From Siminovitchia acidinfaciens (GTDB lineage: Bacteria > Bacillota > Bacilli > Bacillales > Bacillaceae_C), in contig NZ_QYTV02000005.1 in assembly GCF_003605385.1 (NCBI RefSeq), positions 62,001-126,000 on the forward strand: a DNA stretch of 64,000 nt, in the 5' to 3' direction. Under the pieces are notes generated by a model that worked only from the letters and a program-made list of their open reading frames with translations, was not told the DNA's origin and made no database searches. The translations under genes and the position numbers were made by a program. Of the stretch, positions 48,407-57,261 are shown piece by piece (position 1 is the stretch's first letter; each line of letters begins with the position of its first letter).

Positions 48407-48502
48407 TTATTTATTCGGCACAATAAAAAGCCAATAAATCAATCCCCATACGAACGCCATGGCTAAAAAGATAACAAACAATAATATGTTGTTTTTGCGC
48501 AA
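48407..48502 (-). CDS. Small single-helix membrane protein
   Basis: A 31-codon frame starts with TTG at 48500-48502, with GGGAGTG seven bases upstream, and ends TAA at 48407-48409. The product is basic at the start (RKNN) and then one hydrophobic helix (ILLFVIFLAMAFVWGLIYW) and ends FIVPNK. Its site, length and shape are typical of small membrane proteins, but no relative is recognised. It lies between ribT and lysA. Confidence 0.5.
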   Translation of the reverse strand: MRKNNILLFVIFLAMAFVWGLIYWLFIVPNK

Positions 48503-48596
48503 AAACAAACACTCCCGCTTGATTTGATCAGTTGAGTAACACCGACCATTTTACCGGTAATTGGTGTTTTTCGCAAATGTTGTCCGATTTTTCTTC

Positions 48597-49916
48597 CTAA
48601 ATGGTTGTTTTCTCGCCGTAAGGGACGTCCAACTTGACAAGATCCTCATAAGTTTCCCGCTTGATGACGAGGCGACTTTTTCCATTTTCCACAAAAACAA
48701 CCGGCGGCCTTGGGATGCGGTTATAGTTGTTTGCCATGGAATATCCGTAGGCACCCGTGCAGAATACAGCTAAAATATCATTTGTTCCCGGCTCAGGCAA
48801 TGGCAGGTCCCAGATGAGCATATCACCGGATTCACAGCATTTCCCTGCTATCGACACAACTTCTTCCTGTTTGTCAAGAGCCCTGTTTGCAAGTATTGCC
48901 TCATACTTTGCATCGTATAACGCCGGTCGGATATTGTCGCTCATTCCGCCGTCGATTGCCACGTATTTTCTTACATTTGGCACATCTTTTCTTGAACCGA
49001 TAGAATACAAAGTTGTTCCAGCATCGCCAACAAGGGACCGGCCCGGCTCAATCCAAATTTCCGGCATCGGAAGTGATAGCCGTTCAGTTTCTTTTCTTAC
49101 CTCGTGAATCATTTCTTCGACGTACTCTTCTGGGGACAACGGCTTATCCTCTTCCGTGTAACGGATACCAAAACCGCCTCCCAGATTAAGTACCTTCGGC
49201 ACAAACCCGTACTCGTTATTCCATAAACTAAGCTTTTCCAGCACTTTCTTCGCAGCTAGCAAAAATCCGGCAGTTTCAAAGATTTGTGATCCGATATGAC
49301 AATGGATTCCAAGCACGTTCAAATACTCACTATCCAACGAAATGGCAAGCGCGGTTTCCGCTTGGCCGTTCTCCAAATCAAATCCGAATTTCGAGTCCTC
49401 CTGCCCAGTAAGGATGTAATCGTGCGTATGAGCTTCAATACCTGGTGTTACGCGAAGTAAGATATTAACATTTTGTTTTCGTTCCTGGCACAAATGGTGA
49501 AGCATGTGAAGCTCATGAAAATTATCAACGACAATACAGCCGATTTCATGATCCAAAGCCATTTCCAGCTCTTCTTCACTTTTGTTATTTCCATGAAAAT
49601 GAATTTTTTCTACAGGAAATTTCGCGGCAACTGCTGTATACAACTCACCGCCGGAAACAACATCCAGGGAAAGTCCTTCTTCATGAACAAGCTGCAGCAT
49701 CGCTATAGATGAAAAAGCTTTGCTTGCATAGGCAACCTGAGATTTCACTCCATGCTTATCAAACATTTTCTTAAAAGCACGCGCCCGGCTTCTGATGAGT
49801 TCCACATCATAAACATATAAAGGGGTGCCATATTTTTCAACAAGTTCTACTGTATCGCATCCGCCAATCTCAAGGTGGCCTTCATCATTGATCGATGCGG
49901 TTCCATGTAAGTACAT
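48597..49916 (-). CDS. lysA: Diaminopimelate decarboxylase LysA
   Basis: LysA decarboxylates meso-diaminopimelate to lysine, the last step of lysine synthesis. The 439-residue PLP enzyme has the PLP-lysine in YASKAFSS (Lys66), GGGFGIRYTEED for phosphate binding, EPGRSLVGDAG, and the CCESGD active-site Cys of the partner subunit. GGAGGG lies six bases before the ATG. It follows the spoVA operon, as in B. subtilis, after a terminator. Confidence 0.96.
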   Translation of the reverse strand: MYLHGTASINDEGHLEIGGCDTVELVEKYGTPLYVYDVELIRSRARAFKKMFDKHGVKSQVAYASKAFSSIAMLQLVHEEGLSLDVVSGGELYTAVAAKFPVEKIHFHGNNKSEEELEMALDHEIGCIVVDNFHELHMLHHLCQERKQNVNILLRVTPGIEAHTHDYILTGQEDSKFGFDLENGQAETALAISLDSEYLNVLGIHCHIGSQIFETAGFLLAAKKVLEKLSLWNNEYGFVPKVLNLGGGFGIRYTEEDKPLSPEEYVEEMIHEVRKETERLSLPMPEIWIEPGRSLVGDAGTTLYSIGSRKDVPNVRKYVAIDGGMSDNIRPALYDAKYEAILANRALDKQEEVVSIAGKCCESGDMLIWDLPLPEPGTNDILAVFCTGAYGYSMANNYNRIPRPPVVFVENGKSRLVIKRETYEDLVKLDVPYGEKTTI

Positions 49917-49940
49917 CTCTTTCCCTCCGAACGTTTATAA

Positions 49941-49972
49941 TAACAAAGCAATCGGATGTATCCGATTGCTTC
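49941..49972 (-). terminator. Terminator between spoVAF and lysA
   Basis: AAGCAATCGGA pairs with TCCGATTGCTT around TACA; TTTGTTATTAT follows on the minus strand. Some read-through into lysA is possible. Confidence 0.7.
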
Positions 49973-50042
49973 AACAATTAACAAAAACTTTAAATAAGTA
50001 AGCATAACTTTACCATAATTTATGCCTTTTAGCAACGGGCTG

Positions 50043-51533
50043 TCACGGCTTGTTCTCCGGTTGACGAAATCTGTTCCTAGGATGGACAATGCTTGGACGC
50101 AGTATACTTCCTGGAACCGGTCTTCTAATCAGTACATGGATAAAAGCCTTCGGGCTGAATGGCAATAGAGGCCACATATACGGGGCGTTAAGCGGGCGCA
50201 GCGATATAAGGTACAAAAAATAAACGGTACAGCCAACAATCAGCCCGGGCACCTTAAACAAAGCCACTGCCACTAACAAAGCCATTCGGAAAATTTTATT
50301 TGCCACACTCAGCTCATAGCTTGGGGTGGAAAACGTACCAATCGCCGCGATCGACACATACAGAATTACTTCCGAGTGGAAAAGTCCGACATCCACCGCA
50401 ATCTGCCCGACCAAAACGGCCGCAATCAAACCCATGGCTGTTGATAAAGGTGTAGGGGTATGAATGGCTGCAATCCTTAGAAACTCAATACCCAAATCAG
50501 CAATCAGCAATTGAATGATCAAAGGAATGTCTGATTCTTTATTTGGACCGATATATGCAAGGTTTTCTGGAAGCAATGAAGGTTCTATGACGAACAGAAA
50601 CCATAGCGGCAATAAAAACAGGGAAGCCCAAATCCCGAGAAACCTTGTCCATCTGACAAAAGTGCCGACAGCCGGTGACTGCCGATACTCCTCAGCATGC
50701 TGGACGTGGTGGAAATATGTCGCTGGCGTGATCATAACACTCGGGGAGGTATCGATAAAAATCAATACATGCCCTTCCAACAGGTGAATGGCTCCTACGT
50801 CAGCCCTTTCTGTATATCGAACAAGCGGATAAGGATTATATCCCTGCTTCAGCAAATATTCTTCAATCGTTTTATCCGCCATGGATATTCCATCAATATC
50901 AATACTGGAAATTTCTTTCCTAATTGTTTCGATCAACTGCGGATTGGCCACATCTTTGATATAACCTACTGCAATGTCCGTTTTCGAGCGTTCACCGACT
51001 TTAAAAATTTCAAACCTTAAATTCTCGTCCCTAATCCGGCGCCTTGTCAACGCTGTATTTACAATAAGATTTTCCACATAACCATCACGGGAACCGCGGA
51101 CCACTTTTTCTGTATCCGGTTCCTCCGGCTGCCTGCCGGGATAGCTCCGAACATCAACGATCAGGGCGGATTGCTCGCCCTCCACGACGATTGCAAGTAA
51201 CCCCGATAAAACCTGGTCAGTCATTTCATCGATTGTTTTTACAATTTCAACTGATTCATGGACAAGCCTATTCTGGACGATTTCAAAGATATTTTTGGTT
51301 GGCCGTTCTCGTTCATTTAAATTGACAAGCTCTTTGATTAATTGAATGATAAACTCGGTATCACAAAGGCCATTTACATAATATAATTGCACTTCTTTCT
51401 TTAATATGACAAGCTTTCTCTGACCAAGATCGAAGCTTGTACCGAGGCCGACCCTGTCCTTGAAAAATTGCTCCAACAGGTAAAGGTCCCTTGGAATTTC
51501 GGTGAATTTTTTCTCAGATTTATTTCCCATCAT
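50043..51533 (-). CDS. spoVAF: Stage V sporulation protein AF (GerA-family subunit A homologue)
   Basis: A 496-residue inner-membrane spore protein homologous to GerAA-type germinant receptor A subunits. It has a large cytoplasmic N-terminal region with DVRSYPGRQPEEPDTEKVVRG, as in GerAA, then about five helices from residue 280 (FLGIWASLFLLPLWFLFVIE). SpoVAF modulates germination and dipicolinic acid release. Two adjacent ATG codons (51531-51533, 51528-51530) follow AAAGGAG. It follows spoVAB after 23 bases; spoVAC, AD and AE are not between them. Confidence 0.92.
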   Translation of the reverse strand: MMGNKSEKKFTEIPRDLYLLEQFFKDRVGLGTSFDLGQRKLVILKKEVQLYYVNGLCDTEFIIQLIKELVNLNERERPTKNIFEIVQNRLVHESVEIVKTIDEMTDQVLSGLLAIVVEGEQSALIVDVRSYPGRQPEEPDTEKVVRGSRDGYVENLIVNTALTRRRIRDENLRFEIFKVGERSKTDIAVGYIKDVANPQLIETIRKEISSIDIDGISMADKTIEEYLLKQGYNPYPLVRYTERADVGAIHLLEGHVLIFIDTSPSVMITPATYFHHVQHAEEYRQSPAVGTFVRWTRFLGIWASLFLLPLWFLFVIEPSLLPENLAYIGPNKESDIPLIIQLLIADLGIEFLRIAAIHTPTPLSTAMGLIAAVLVGQIAVDVGLFHSEVILYVSIAAIGTFSTPSYELSVANKIFRMALLVAVALFKVPGLIVGCTVYFLYLISLRPLNAPYMWPLLPFSPKAFIHVLIRRPVPGSILRPSIVHPRNRFRQPENKP

Positions 51534-51556
51534 AAGGCTCCTTTCCAGAGACAGCT

Positions 51557-51982
51557 TCAATAATTTACAAAAAATAACCATTGAAACAACGATCCTGCCA
51601 ACTTCCCGATCACAAGCGCCATAAGCAGGCTGATAAGCATCCCTTCCATTCCAATCCTCTTTGACAAGATCGGGAGCACATTCAGCACTTCCGTAAGAGC
51701 GGCTGCCAACATACCAATAAATATTCCACTCGCAAATCCAATTGGAATCAAAATACCAGCCCCGATCGGAATGGAAAAGTTATTTAGGTCAGCCAAACTG
51801 GCCATAACAACACTGATAACAACAGCCCATTCGTATGAGCGGATGCTTTCACCCGTTTTCGTGAGCTGGGTCAGCCGCGGAATCACCCCCAGGACAGTTA
51901 AAAAAGCGACAAACCCGATACCCACGGCAATGCCTCCTGACAAGCCGACAAATATGACTGGGATGGCCTTAATGATCGTCAC
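51557..51982 (-). CDS. spoVAB: Stage V sporulation protein AB
   Basis: A 141-residue membrane protein with four to five helices, matching SpoVAB in size and position. It belongs to the spoVA operon for uptake of dipicolinic acid into the forespore. The start is GTG at 51980-51982, inside the last codons of spoVAA (14-base overlap) with no clear ribosome binding site, so coupled translation is likely. Confidence 0.9.
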   Translation of the reverse strand: MTIIKAIPVIFVGLSGGIAVGIGFVAFLTVLGVIPRLTQLTKTGESIRSYEWAVVISVVMASLADLNNFSIPIGAGILIPIGFASGIFIGMLAAALTEVLNVLPILSKRIGMEGMLISLLMALVIGKLAGSLFQWLFFVNY

Positions 51983-52592
51983 TATAATTCGTGCTTTCTT
52001 TATGTTTATTTAATACAACGTACTGATCTAAGTCCTGTTGGTAATTGAACATCTCAATTTCCAGAGGACTTGGTTCTTCATTGATTCTTTTCTTAAAAAG
52101 ATGGTTAAAGAACAGGATCATGCCCAACCCCAAGCCAAAGGAATATGGAATCTGGACAACATAAGGATTGGAGTTAATTTTCCCTGTCATCATCCAATAT
52201 ATCTTCTGATGCATCGTCTGCATGCTGGTTTCTTCATGAAAGTTCATTATGGCCAGACCCGATCCGATAAAAAGCAGAAGCCAGACGAGAACAAAAATTA
52301 TAGAAGGGGATGCCTTCCTTTTCTCTTCGATTTCAAAGATTATTTCGGTGGGCCCTATGACCTGGACGTCTGCATCAGGGCAACGATTCTTGATTTTACT
52401 GATTACAGCCATAACGTCCAGTACAATAAATTTCTTTTCAACATCTTTTGTATTTTTCAACACCTGTAATTCATGCAGGTGTTTTAAACTATCCGGGACT
52501 ATGAGCTGTGCGATGTCTCCGAGCCTTATAACGGCACCCTTTTTTAGCTTCATCCGGTGCTTCATTTGAATATATATCGTATTCTCCATCAT
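51969..52592 (-). CDS. spoVAA: Stage V sporulation protein AA
   Basis: The 207-residue first product of the spoVA operon. It has an N-terminal soluble domain (about 1-90) and two C-terminal helices (SIIFVLVWLLLFIGSGLAIM and YSFGLGLGMILFFNHLF). Function within DPA transport is not defined. AGGAAGTGGA precedes the ATG. A sigma-G type promoter lies just upstream. Confidence 0.92.
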   Translation of the reverse strand: MMENTIYIQMKHRMKLKKGAVIRLGDIAQLIVPDSLKHLHELQVLKNTKDVEKKFIVLDVMAVISKIKNRCPDADVQVIGPTEIIFEIEEKRKASPSIIFVLVWLLLFIGSGLAIMNFHEETSMQTMHQKIYWMMTGKINSNPYVVQIPYSFGLGLGMILFFNHLFKKRINEEPSPLEIEMFNYQQDLDQYVVLNKHKESTNYSDDH

Positions 52593-52603
52593 TCCACTTC
52601 CTG

Positions 52604-52633
52604 AATTATGCGTTTGTGTATGTTTTATTATGC
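52604..52633 (-). promoter_or_regulatory. Candidate sigma-G promoter of the spoVA operon
   Basis: GCATA and CATAATT (consensus CATNNTA, last base off) are 18 bases apart, 12 bases upstream of the spoVAA start. The transcription start would be very near the ribosome binding site. Confidence 0.6.
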
Positions 52634-52657
52634 TTCATATTATTTACAGTCATGCAT

Positions 52658-52900
52658 TGATTAGAAAAGCGATCTGCGACAAGCACAAGACAAATTTTGA
52701 TGAGGAAGCTTTTCAGCCACCACAGCAAAGCTACTGATTTCAAGCACACCGTGAGAAACATCTCTGAATTTGCATTATGCAGCTTTGCGACGAGCTGAAC
52801 AAAGCTTCTTCGAATAAGTTATGGGGCAGGAGAACATTCATCCTGAATAAGCTTCCTGTGGCTTGTGACCTCGAGCCGATGGCGCCTGGAGCTATCCTTT
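52658..52900 (+). repeat. Dispersed intergenic repeat
   Basis: Begins TAGAAAAGCGATCTGCGACA and holds GACAAATTTTGATGAGGAAG, CAGCCACCACAGCAAAGC, GCAGCTTTGCGACGAGCTG, GAATAAGCTTCCTG and CTTGTGACCTCGAGCCGATG, ending GGCGCCTGGAGCTA. It fills the gap between spoVAA and sigF. Confidence 0.65.
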
Positions 52901-52943
52901 TCGAATGTAAATCCCTAATTCTCCCATAATTTCTCTAACATTA

Positions 52944-52985
52944 AGAAAAGCGCACAGAACCCCGTTTACGAGGTATCCATGCGCT
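52944..52985 (-). terminator. Probable terminator at the sigF 3-prime end
   Basis: GCGCA with TGCGC and ACC with GGT pair around an inner loop, followed by TTTTCTT on the minus strand. The stem starts inside the last sigF codons. Confidence 0.45.
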
Positions 52986-53727
52986 CCTTCATTTGTTCAA
53001 GTATTTTCTTTTCCAGCCTGGAAACCTGAACTTGGGAGATTTCCAGACGTTTTGCTACCTCAGACTGCGTTTGGTCTTTATAATATCTAAGGTAAACAAT
53101 CAGCCGTTCGCGTTCATCTAGTCCACGTATCGCTTCCTCAAGGACAATTTTATCAAACCATTTATGCTCATTCTGGTCTGACAATTGATCCATCAAAGTT
53201 ATTGGATCACCGTCATTCTCATACACAGTTTCATGTATGGATGCCGGGGTCCGCCCTGCATCCTGTGCCATAATGACATCCTCTAGAGGCACCTCAAGAT
53301 GATCGGCAATTTCCGATACGGTTGGCACCCTTCCATGATTTTTAGCAAGTTCATCTTTTGACCTTCTGATTTTATTGCTTAGCTCTTTTAAAGAACGGCT
53401 TACCTTAACTGTCCCGTCATCACGGATAAACCGCTGAATTTCGCCAATGATCATAGGAACGGCATAAGTGGAAAATTTTACATCATATGAAAGATCGAAC
53501 TTATCAACTGATTTCAACAAACCAATGCTTCCGATTTGGAATAGGTCATCAGGTTCATAGCCTCTGTTTAGAAAGCGCTGAACGACCGACCAAACAAGCC
53601 TCATATTTCGTTCAACCAGAATATCGCGGGCCTCCTGGTCCCCATTCTGGCTTCTTCTAATGTATTCCTTAACCTCATCGTCCTTTAGGAATGATTTGTT
53701 TGAGTCTTTTTTAAGTTCCACATCCAT
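52966..53727 (-). CDS. sigF: RNA polymerase sigma-F factor
   Basis: Sigma-F is the first forespore-specific sigma factor. The 253-residue protein has region 2 (VWSVVQRFLNRGYEPDDLFQIGSIGLLKSVDKFD), seen in part around residues 48-75, region 3 and a region 4 helix-turn-helix (QTQSEVAKRLEISQVQVSRLEKK). It is held by SpoIIAB until released by dephosphorylated SpoIIAA. GGAG lies eight bases before the ATG. Third gene of spoIIA. Confidence 0.97.
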   Translation of the reverse strand: MDVELKKDSNKSFLKDDEVKEYIRRSQNGDQEARDILVERNMRLVWSVVQRFLNRGYEPDDLFQIGSIGLLKSVDKFDLSYDVKFSTYAVPMIIGEIQRFIRDDGTVKVSRSLKELSNKIRRSKDELAKNHGRVPTVSEIADHLEVPLEDVIMAQDAGRTPASIHETVYENDGDPITLMDQLSDQNEHKWFDKIVLEEAIRGLDERERLIVYLRYYKDQTQSEVAKRLEISQVQVSRLEKKILEQMKERMDTS

Positions 53728-53739
53728 AGGCGCGGCTCC

Positions 53740-54180
53740 TTAATTGCACAACGCTTTATTTTTCGTTAAATACTTGATTAATCTAATCGTTGTGCCTGTC
53801 CCGGGGTGGGATTGTATTTCCAAATGGTCAGTGAAATTTTCCATAATTGTAAAGCCCATGCCGGATCTCTCCATTTCCGGCTTCGTTGTAAACAACGGCT
53901 GCCTTGCTTCATCAATATCAGAAATGCCGATACCTGTATCTTTAATTACTAGATCCACTTTTCCGTCTTCAATAACTGCCGAAATATAGACTATTCCAGC
54001 AGGGTTCTGTTCGTAACCGTGGATAATCGCATTTGTAACTGCTTCAGAAACAACCGTCTTAATTTCTGTTAATTCGTCCAAAGTAGGATCCAACTGGGCA
54101 ATGAATGCAGCAACGGTCACACGGGCAAATGACTCGTTCTGGCTGAGCGCACTGAATTGAATTTGCATCTCATTTCTCAT
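53740..54180 (-). CDS. spoIIAB: Anti-sigma-F factor and kinase SpoIIAB
   Basis: SpoIIAB binds sigma-F and phosphorylates SpoIIAA. The 146-residue GHKL protein has the N box [17 protein letters not shown] and GMGFTIM. I chose ATG 54178-54180, since GGGGG lies nine bases upstream and the product starts MRNEMQIQF as in other Bacilli; the longer frame is a read-in from spoIIAA DNA. It begins one base after the spoIIAA stop. Confidence 0.97.
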   Translation of the reverse strand: MRNEMQIQFSALSQNESFARVTVAAFIAQLDPTLDELTEIKTVVSEAVTNAIIHGYEQNPAGIVYISAVIEDGKVDLVIKDTGIGISDIDEARQPLFTTKPEMERSGMGFTIMENFTDHLEIQSHPGTGTTIRLIKYLTKNKALCN

Positions 54181-54181
54181 A

Positions 54182-54532
54182 TCAGGCAACCCCCAATCTT
54201 TCAAGTGCAAATTTTTCCGAAGACTCCAAACGGACGATTTTGAATAAGCCCGACATTTCAAAAAGCCGTTTGACCGGCGGGGAAATAGCACAAACAACCA
54301 TCTCTCCCTGATTCAATTTTATTTGCTTATATCTTCCGAGGATTACGCCCAATCCGGAACTATCCATAAAAGAAAGCTTTTCCAAATTCATAACGAGATG
54401 CAAAATTTTATGAGTATCCATTGCCTCAGTAATCCGGTTCCGCAAAACTCCCGCTGTATGATGGTCCAATTCGCCGGAAAGCCGGATGCACAGTACGTCT
54501 TGCTTCACTTCAATATCAATCTCCAATCCCAC
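54182..54532 (-). CDS. spoIIAA: Anti-anti-sigma factor SpoIIAA
   Basis: A 116-residue STAS protein that in dephosphorylated form removes SpoIIAB from sigma-F. The phosphorylated Ser lies in [10 protein letters not shown] (about Ser58). The start is GTG at 54530-54532, with AAGGAGG eight bases upstream; the ATG one base out is in another frame. First gene of spoIIAA-spoIIAB-sigF. Confidence 0.97.
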   Translation of the reverse strand: MGLEIDIEVKQDVLCIRLSGELDHHTAGVLRNRITEAMDTHKILHLVMNLEKLSFMDSSGLGVILGRYKQIKLNQGEMVVCAISPPVKRLFEMSGLFKIVRLESSEKFALERLGVA

Positions 54533-54565
54533 ATGAACAGCCTCCTTATGTGTCGTATAATGAGT

Positions 54566-54595
54566 GAATTCTACCTCTATGCAACCGATTCCTTC
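54566..54595 (-). promoter_or_regulatory. Sigma-H promoter of the spoIIA operon
   Basis: GAAGGAATC (-35; consensus RnAGGAwWW) and GTAGAATTC (-10; RnnGAATwW) are 12 bases apart on the minus strand, 34 bases before spoIIAA. Both match well and spoIIA is a known sigma-H operon. Confidence 0.75.
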
Positions 54596-54641
54596 TTCAT
54601 GACAAAACTAGAACCTATTCGCTAATCTTATTGATTTTTCA

Positions 54642-55805
54642 TCATTTTGACTGTGTAAAAAGCCCAAATGACCTTTTATAGAGCTGCCACCAGGAAGCTT
54701 TCTTAACACCTTTGTCTGCAACCAAAGCCGACTCGGCCAGTTTCTTTCCATCCTTCTTAATAATGATCTTGCCAATTGTGTCACCTTTGTTAATGGGAGC
54801 TTTCAAATCCTTATCCAGCTTTAATTCTGTTGTGAAATCTTTGGCTTTCTCCCCTTTTTTCGTCAGGAGGGAAACTGGTTCTCCTGTTTGCGCATTAATC
54901 TCCTTGTAATTTCCTTTACTCACCTTTACTTTTCCAAGGTTTTCGCCTTTTTTATAAAGAGAATGAGTAGCATATTGGGAAAAAGCATAGTCAAACATTT
55001 TTGTGATCTGCGCATTTCGGCTTTTTGATGTCGGTGCACCGAAGACGACTGCGATGACCCGCATCCCATCCTTTTTTGCCGTTGCGGTCAGACAGTACTT
55101 TGCTTCGCTTGTAAAGCCGGTCTTCAAACCGTCAACACCGGGATAAAACTTTACTAGTTTATTCGTATTGACAAGCCAGAACTTCTTCTCCGATTCTTCC
55201 CTTAAATATGATTCATACAACTTTGTAAAATCTGTGATTTCTTCGTGCTTCAACAGTTCCTTGGCCATTAGCGCCATATCATGCGCTGTGCTGTAATGAT
55301 CTTTTGCCGTCAAGCCTGTCGGATTTTGGAACTTTGTATCTTTCAATCCCATTTCCTTTGCGCGTTCGTTCATTCTGGCAACAAAAGCTTCTTCACTACC
55401 AGAAATTTTTTCGGCCAATGCCACGGAAGCATCGTTGGCAGATGCGATTGCGATTCCAAGCAGCATATCTTTTACAGTCATTTCTTCCCCGGGCTCAAGG
55501 AAGATTTGTGATCCACCCATCGAAGCAGCATGCTCACTTGTCCGCACTTTCTCATCCATGCTCAAGTGTCCGCTGTCCAATGCTTCCATGATAAGAAGCA
55601 TTGTCATCACCTTTGTCATCGATGCGGGAGGTAGTTTTTCATGACTGTTTTTGTCATACAGAACTGCCCCCGTATCCCTTTCTATTAAAATCGCTGAACT
55701 TGAATCCTCAGATAGCTCCTTTTTCTTTTCCTCTGCCAAAACTGGCTGTCCAATGAGTGAGAATATGAGCAAAAAAGAAAAGAATATACCAGCTGACCTT
55801 TTCAT
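54642..55805 (-). CDS. dacF: D-alanyl-D-alanine carboxypeptidase DacF
   Basis: DacF is a forespore-expressed penicillin-binding protein that with DacB sets cortex cross-linking. The 387-residue protein has a signal peptide (IFFSFLLIFSLIGQPVLAEE), the motifs SMTK (nucleophile Ser), SAND and KTG, and a C-terminal beta domain and amphipathic anchor. It directly precedes spoIIA on the same strand. In B. subtilis read-through from dacF extends spoIIA transcription late; no terminator is seen between them here either. Confidence 0.94.
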   Translation of the reverse strand: MKRSAGIFFSFLLIFSLIGQPVLAEEKKKELSEDSSSAILIERDTGAVLYDKNSHEKLPPASMTKVMTMLLIMEALDSGHLSMDEKVRTSEHAASMGGSQIFLEPGEEMTVKDMLLGIAIASANDASVALAEKISGSEEAFVARMNERAKEMGLKDTKFQNPTGLTAKDHYSTAHDMALMAKELLKHEEITDFTKLYESYLREESEKKFWLVNTNKLVKFYPGVDGLKTGFTSEAKYCLTATAKKDGMRVIAVVFGAPTSKSRNAQITKMFDYAFSQYATHSLYKKGENLGKVKVSKGNYKEINAQTGEPVSLLTKKGEKAKDFTTELKLDKDLKAPINKGDTIGKIIIKKDGKKLAESALVADKGVKKASWWQLYKRSFGLFTQSK

Positions 55806-55857
55806 CCGAACCCCTCCAATTGTTTAATAAAAACGGTAATGTTTACCAACTATCACC

Positions 55858-55885
55858 ATTGTCCCCCGGAAAGGTTTTTTTATAC
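55858..55885 (-). promoter_or_regulatory. Candidate sigma-F promoter of dacF
   Basis: GTATA (55881-55885) and GGGGACAAT (55858-55866; consensus GGNNANANT) are 14 bases apart on the minus strand, 53 bases before the dacF start. This matches the forespore sigma-F consensus well. Confidence 0.7.
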
Positions 55886-55897
55886 TTTTACTTTCAT

Positions 55898-55930
55898 AAA
55901 AAAATGCCCTGCGGATCGTTCCGCAGGGCC
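55898..55930 (-). terminator. Rho-independent terminator after deoB
   Basis: GCCCTGCGGA pairs with TCCGCAGGGC (10 pairs) around ACGA; ATTTTTTT follows. Confidence 0.92.
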
Positions 55931-55971
55931 CTAACATTTTAAACGAATATTAATTTTTATTACAGATTTTC

Positions 55972-57168
55972 CTATTCATCTTCAACTATCAAGTTCGGCA
56001 GGAAACTATCTCCCGCTCCTTTCCAGTTAACCCCAAAATTGTGTGCTATCGTAGCACCGACATCAGCAAATGTTTTTCGAATTGGAAGCTCCTTGCCTCC
56101 ATTAAAACGTTTGGAATATACGAGAAGAGGCACATATTCCCTTGTATGGTCCGTCCCGTGGTGGGTCGGATCGTTTCCATGATCAGCAGTTATTATCAAT
56201 AGATCATCCTCTTGCATTCTTTCAAACACTGCCGAAAGCCGCTCATCGAATTGTTCCAGCGCACCTCCATATCCTTCCGGATCCCGCCGGTGTCCGAATT
56301 TGGCATCAAAATCAACAAGGTTGATAAAGCTGAGGCCGTTGAAGTCTTTTTCCATCACTCGAATCAACTTGTCCATTCCGTCCATATTGGATTCAGTCCT
56401 TACTGATTCCGTGATCCCTTCCCCATCATAAATGTCGTGAATTTTTCCAATGGCAATTACGTCAAAGTTATTGGAGGATAATTCATTCATCACTGTCCGG
56501 TCAAACGGCTTCAATGCATAATCGTGGCGGTTTGCTGTACGCTGGAAATTCCCCGGAGAACCGATAAATGGACGTGCAATCACCCGTCCGACCTTAAATT
56601 CCTCGTCAAGTGTAAGCTCCCTCGCTTTTTCGCAAATGCTGTACAGTTCTTCCAATGGAATGACTTCTTCATGTGCCGCGATTTGCAAGACTGAATCAGC
56701 GGAGGTATACACAATCAAAGCTCCTGTTTTCATATGTTCCGGACCGAGACGTTCGATGATTTCCGTCCCGCTCGCGGGTATATTTCCAATAACCGACCGG
56801 CCAGAAGCCTCTTCCAGCCGTGTGATCAGCAGTTCAGGAAATCCGTTCGGGAACACTTTAAACGGATGGCTTGTGATAAGGCCCATGATCTCCCAGTGCC
56901 CGGTCAATGTGTCTTTCCCTCTTGACGCTTCCTGCATTTTTGTGTAATAGGCAAGTGGTTTTTCCACCTTTTCAATCCCTTTAATTTCTTTGATATTCGA
57001 CAATCCCAGCTTTCCCATATTCGGCATGTGCAGTCCGTTCATTTTTTCCGCAATATGCCCCAGTGTATCTGCACCGATATCATCAAAATCCTTCGCATCC
57101 GGGGCTTCGCCAATTCCTACGGAATCCAATACAATCAAGTGGATTCTTTTATATTGAGAACTTTCCAC
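55972..57168 (-). CDS. deoB: Phosphopentomutase DeoB (Drm)
   Basis: DeoB interconverts ribose/deoxyribose 1- and 5-phosphates in nucleoside breakdown. The 398-residue alkaline-phosphatase-fold enzyme has the metal-binding [15 protein letters not shown]-like [12 protein letters not shown] with the nucleophile Thr, [12 protein letters not shown] and [19 protein letters not shown]. Start is GTG with GGAGGG six bases upstream. In B. subtilis punA follows in the operon; here it does not, and a terminator closes the unit. Confidence 0.95.
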   Translation of the reverse strand: MESSQYKRIHLIVLDSVGIGEAPDAKDFDDIGADTLGHIAEKMNGLHMPNMGKLGLSNIKEIKGIEKVEKPLAYYTKMQEASRGKDTLTGHWEIMGLITSHPFKVFPNGFPELLITRLEEASGRSVIGNIPASGTEIIERLGPEHMKTGALIVYTSADSVLQIAAHEEVIPLEELYSICEKARELTLDEEFKVGRVIARPFIGSPGNFQRTANRHDYALKPFDRTVMNELSSNNFDVIAIGKIHDIYDGEGITESVRTESNMDGMDKLIRVMEKDFNGLSFINLVDFDAKFGHRRDPEGYGGALEQFDERLSAVFERMQEDDLLIITADHGNDPTHHGTDHTREYVPLLVYSKRFNGGKELPIRKTFADVGATIAHNFGVNWKGAGDSFLPNLIVEDE

Positions 57169-57230
57169 AATTATCCCTCCGAATCAAAAACTAATATTTT
57201 CTAATGGTATCATACCCATTTAGAAACGTT

Positions 57231-57261
57231 AAAAAAACCGCTTTAAAAAATAAGCGGTTTT
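57231..57261 (-). terminator. Rho-independent terminator overlapping the xerD stop
   Basis: AAAACCGCTT pairs with AAGCGGTTTT around an A/T loop; TTT follows. It includes the xerD stop codon. Confidence 0.85.

Noticed and set aside
48545-48575. Inverted repeat ACACC to GGTGT downstream of lysA as a terminator
   Set aside because: The stem is short, and on the lysA strand no T run follows; the T run is on the other strand where no gene ends.
54181-54297. Longer N-terminus for SpoIIAB
   Set aside because: The extra 39 codons lie inside spoIIAA, are unlike any SpoIIAB, and a good site precedes the ATG at 54180.
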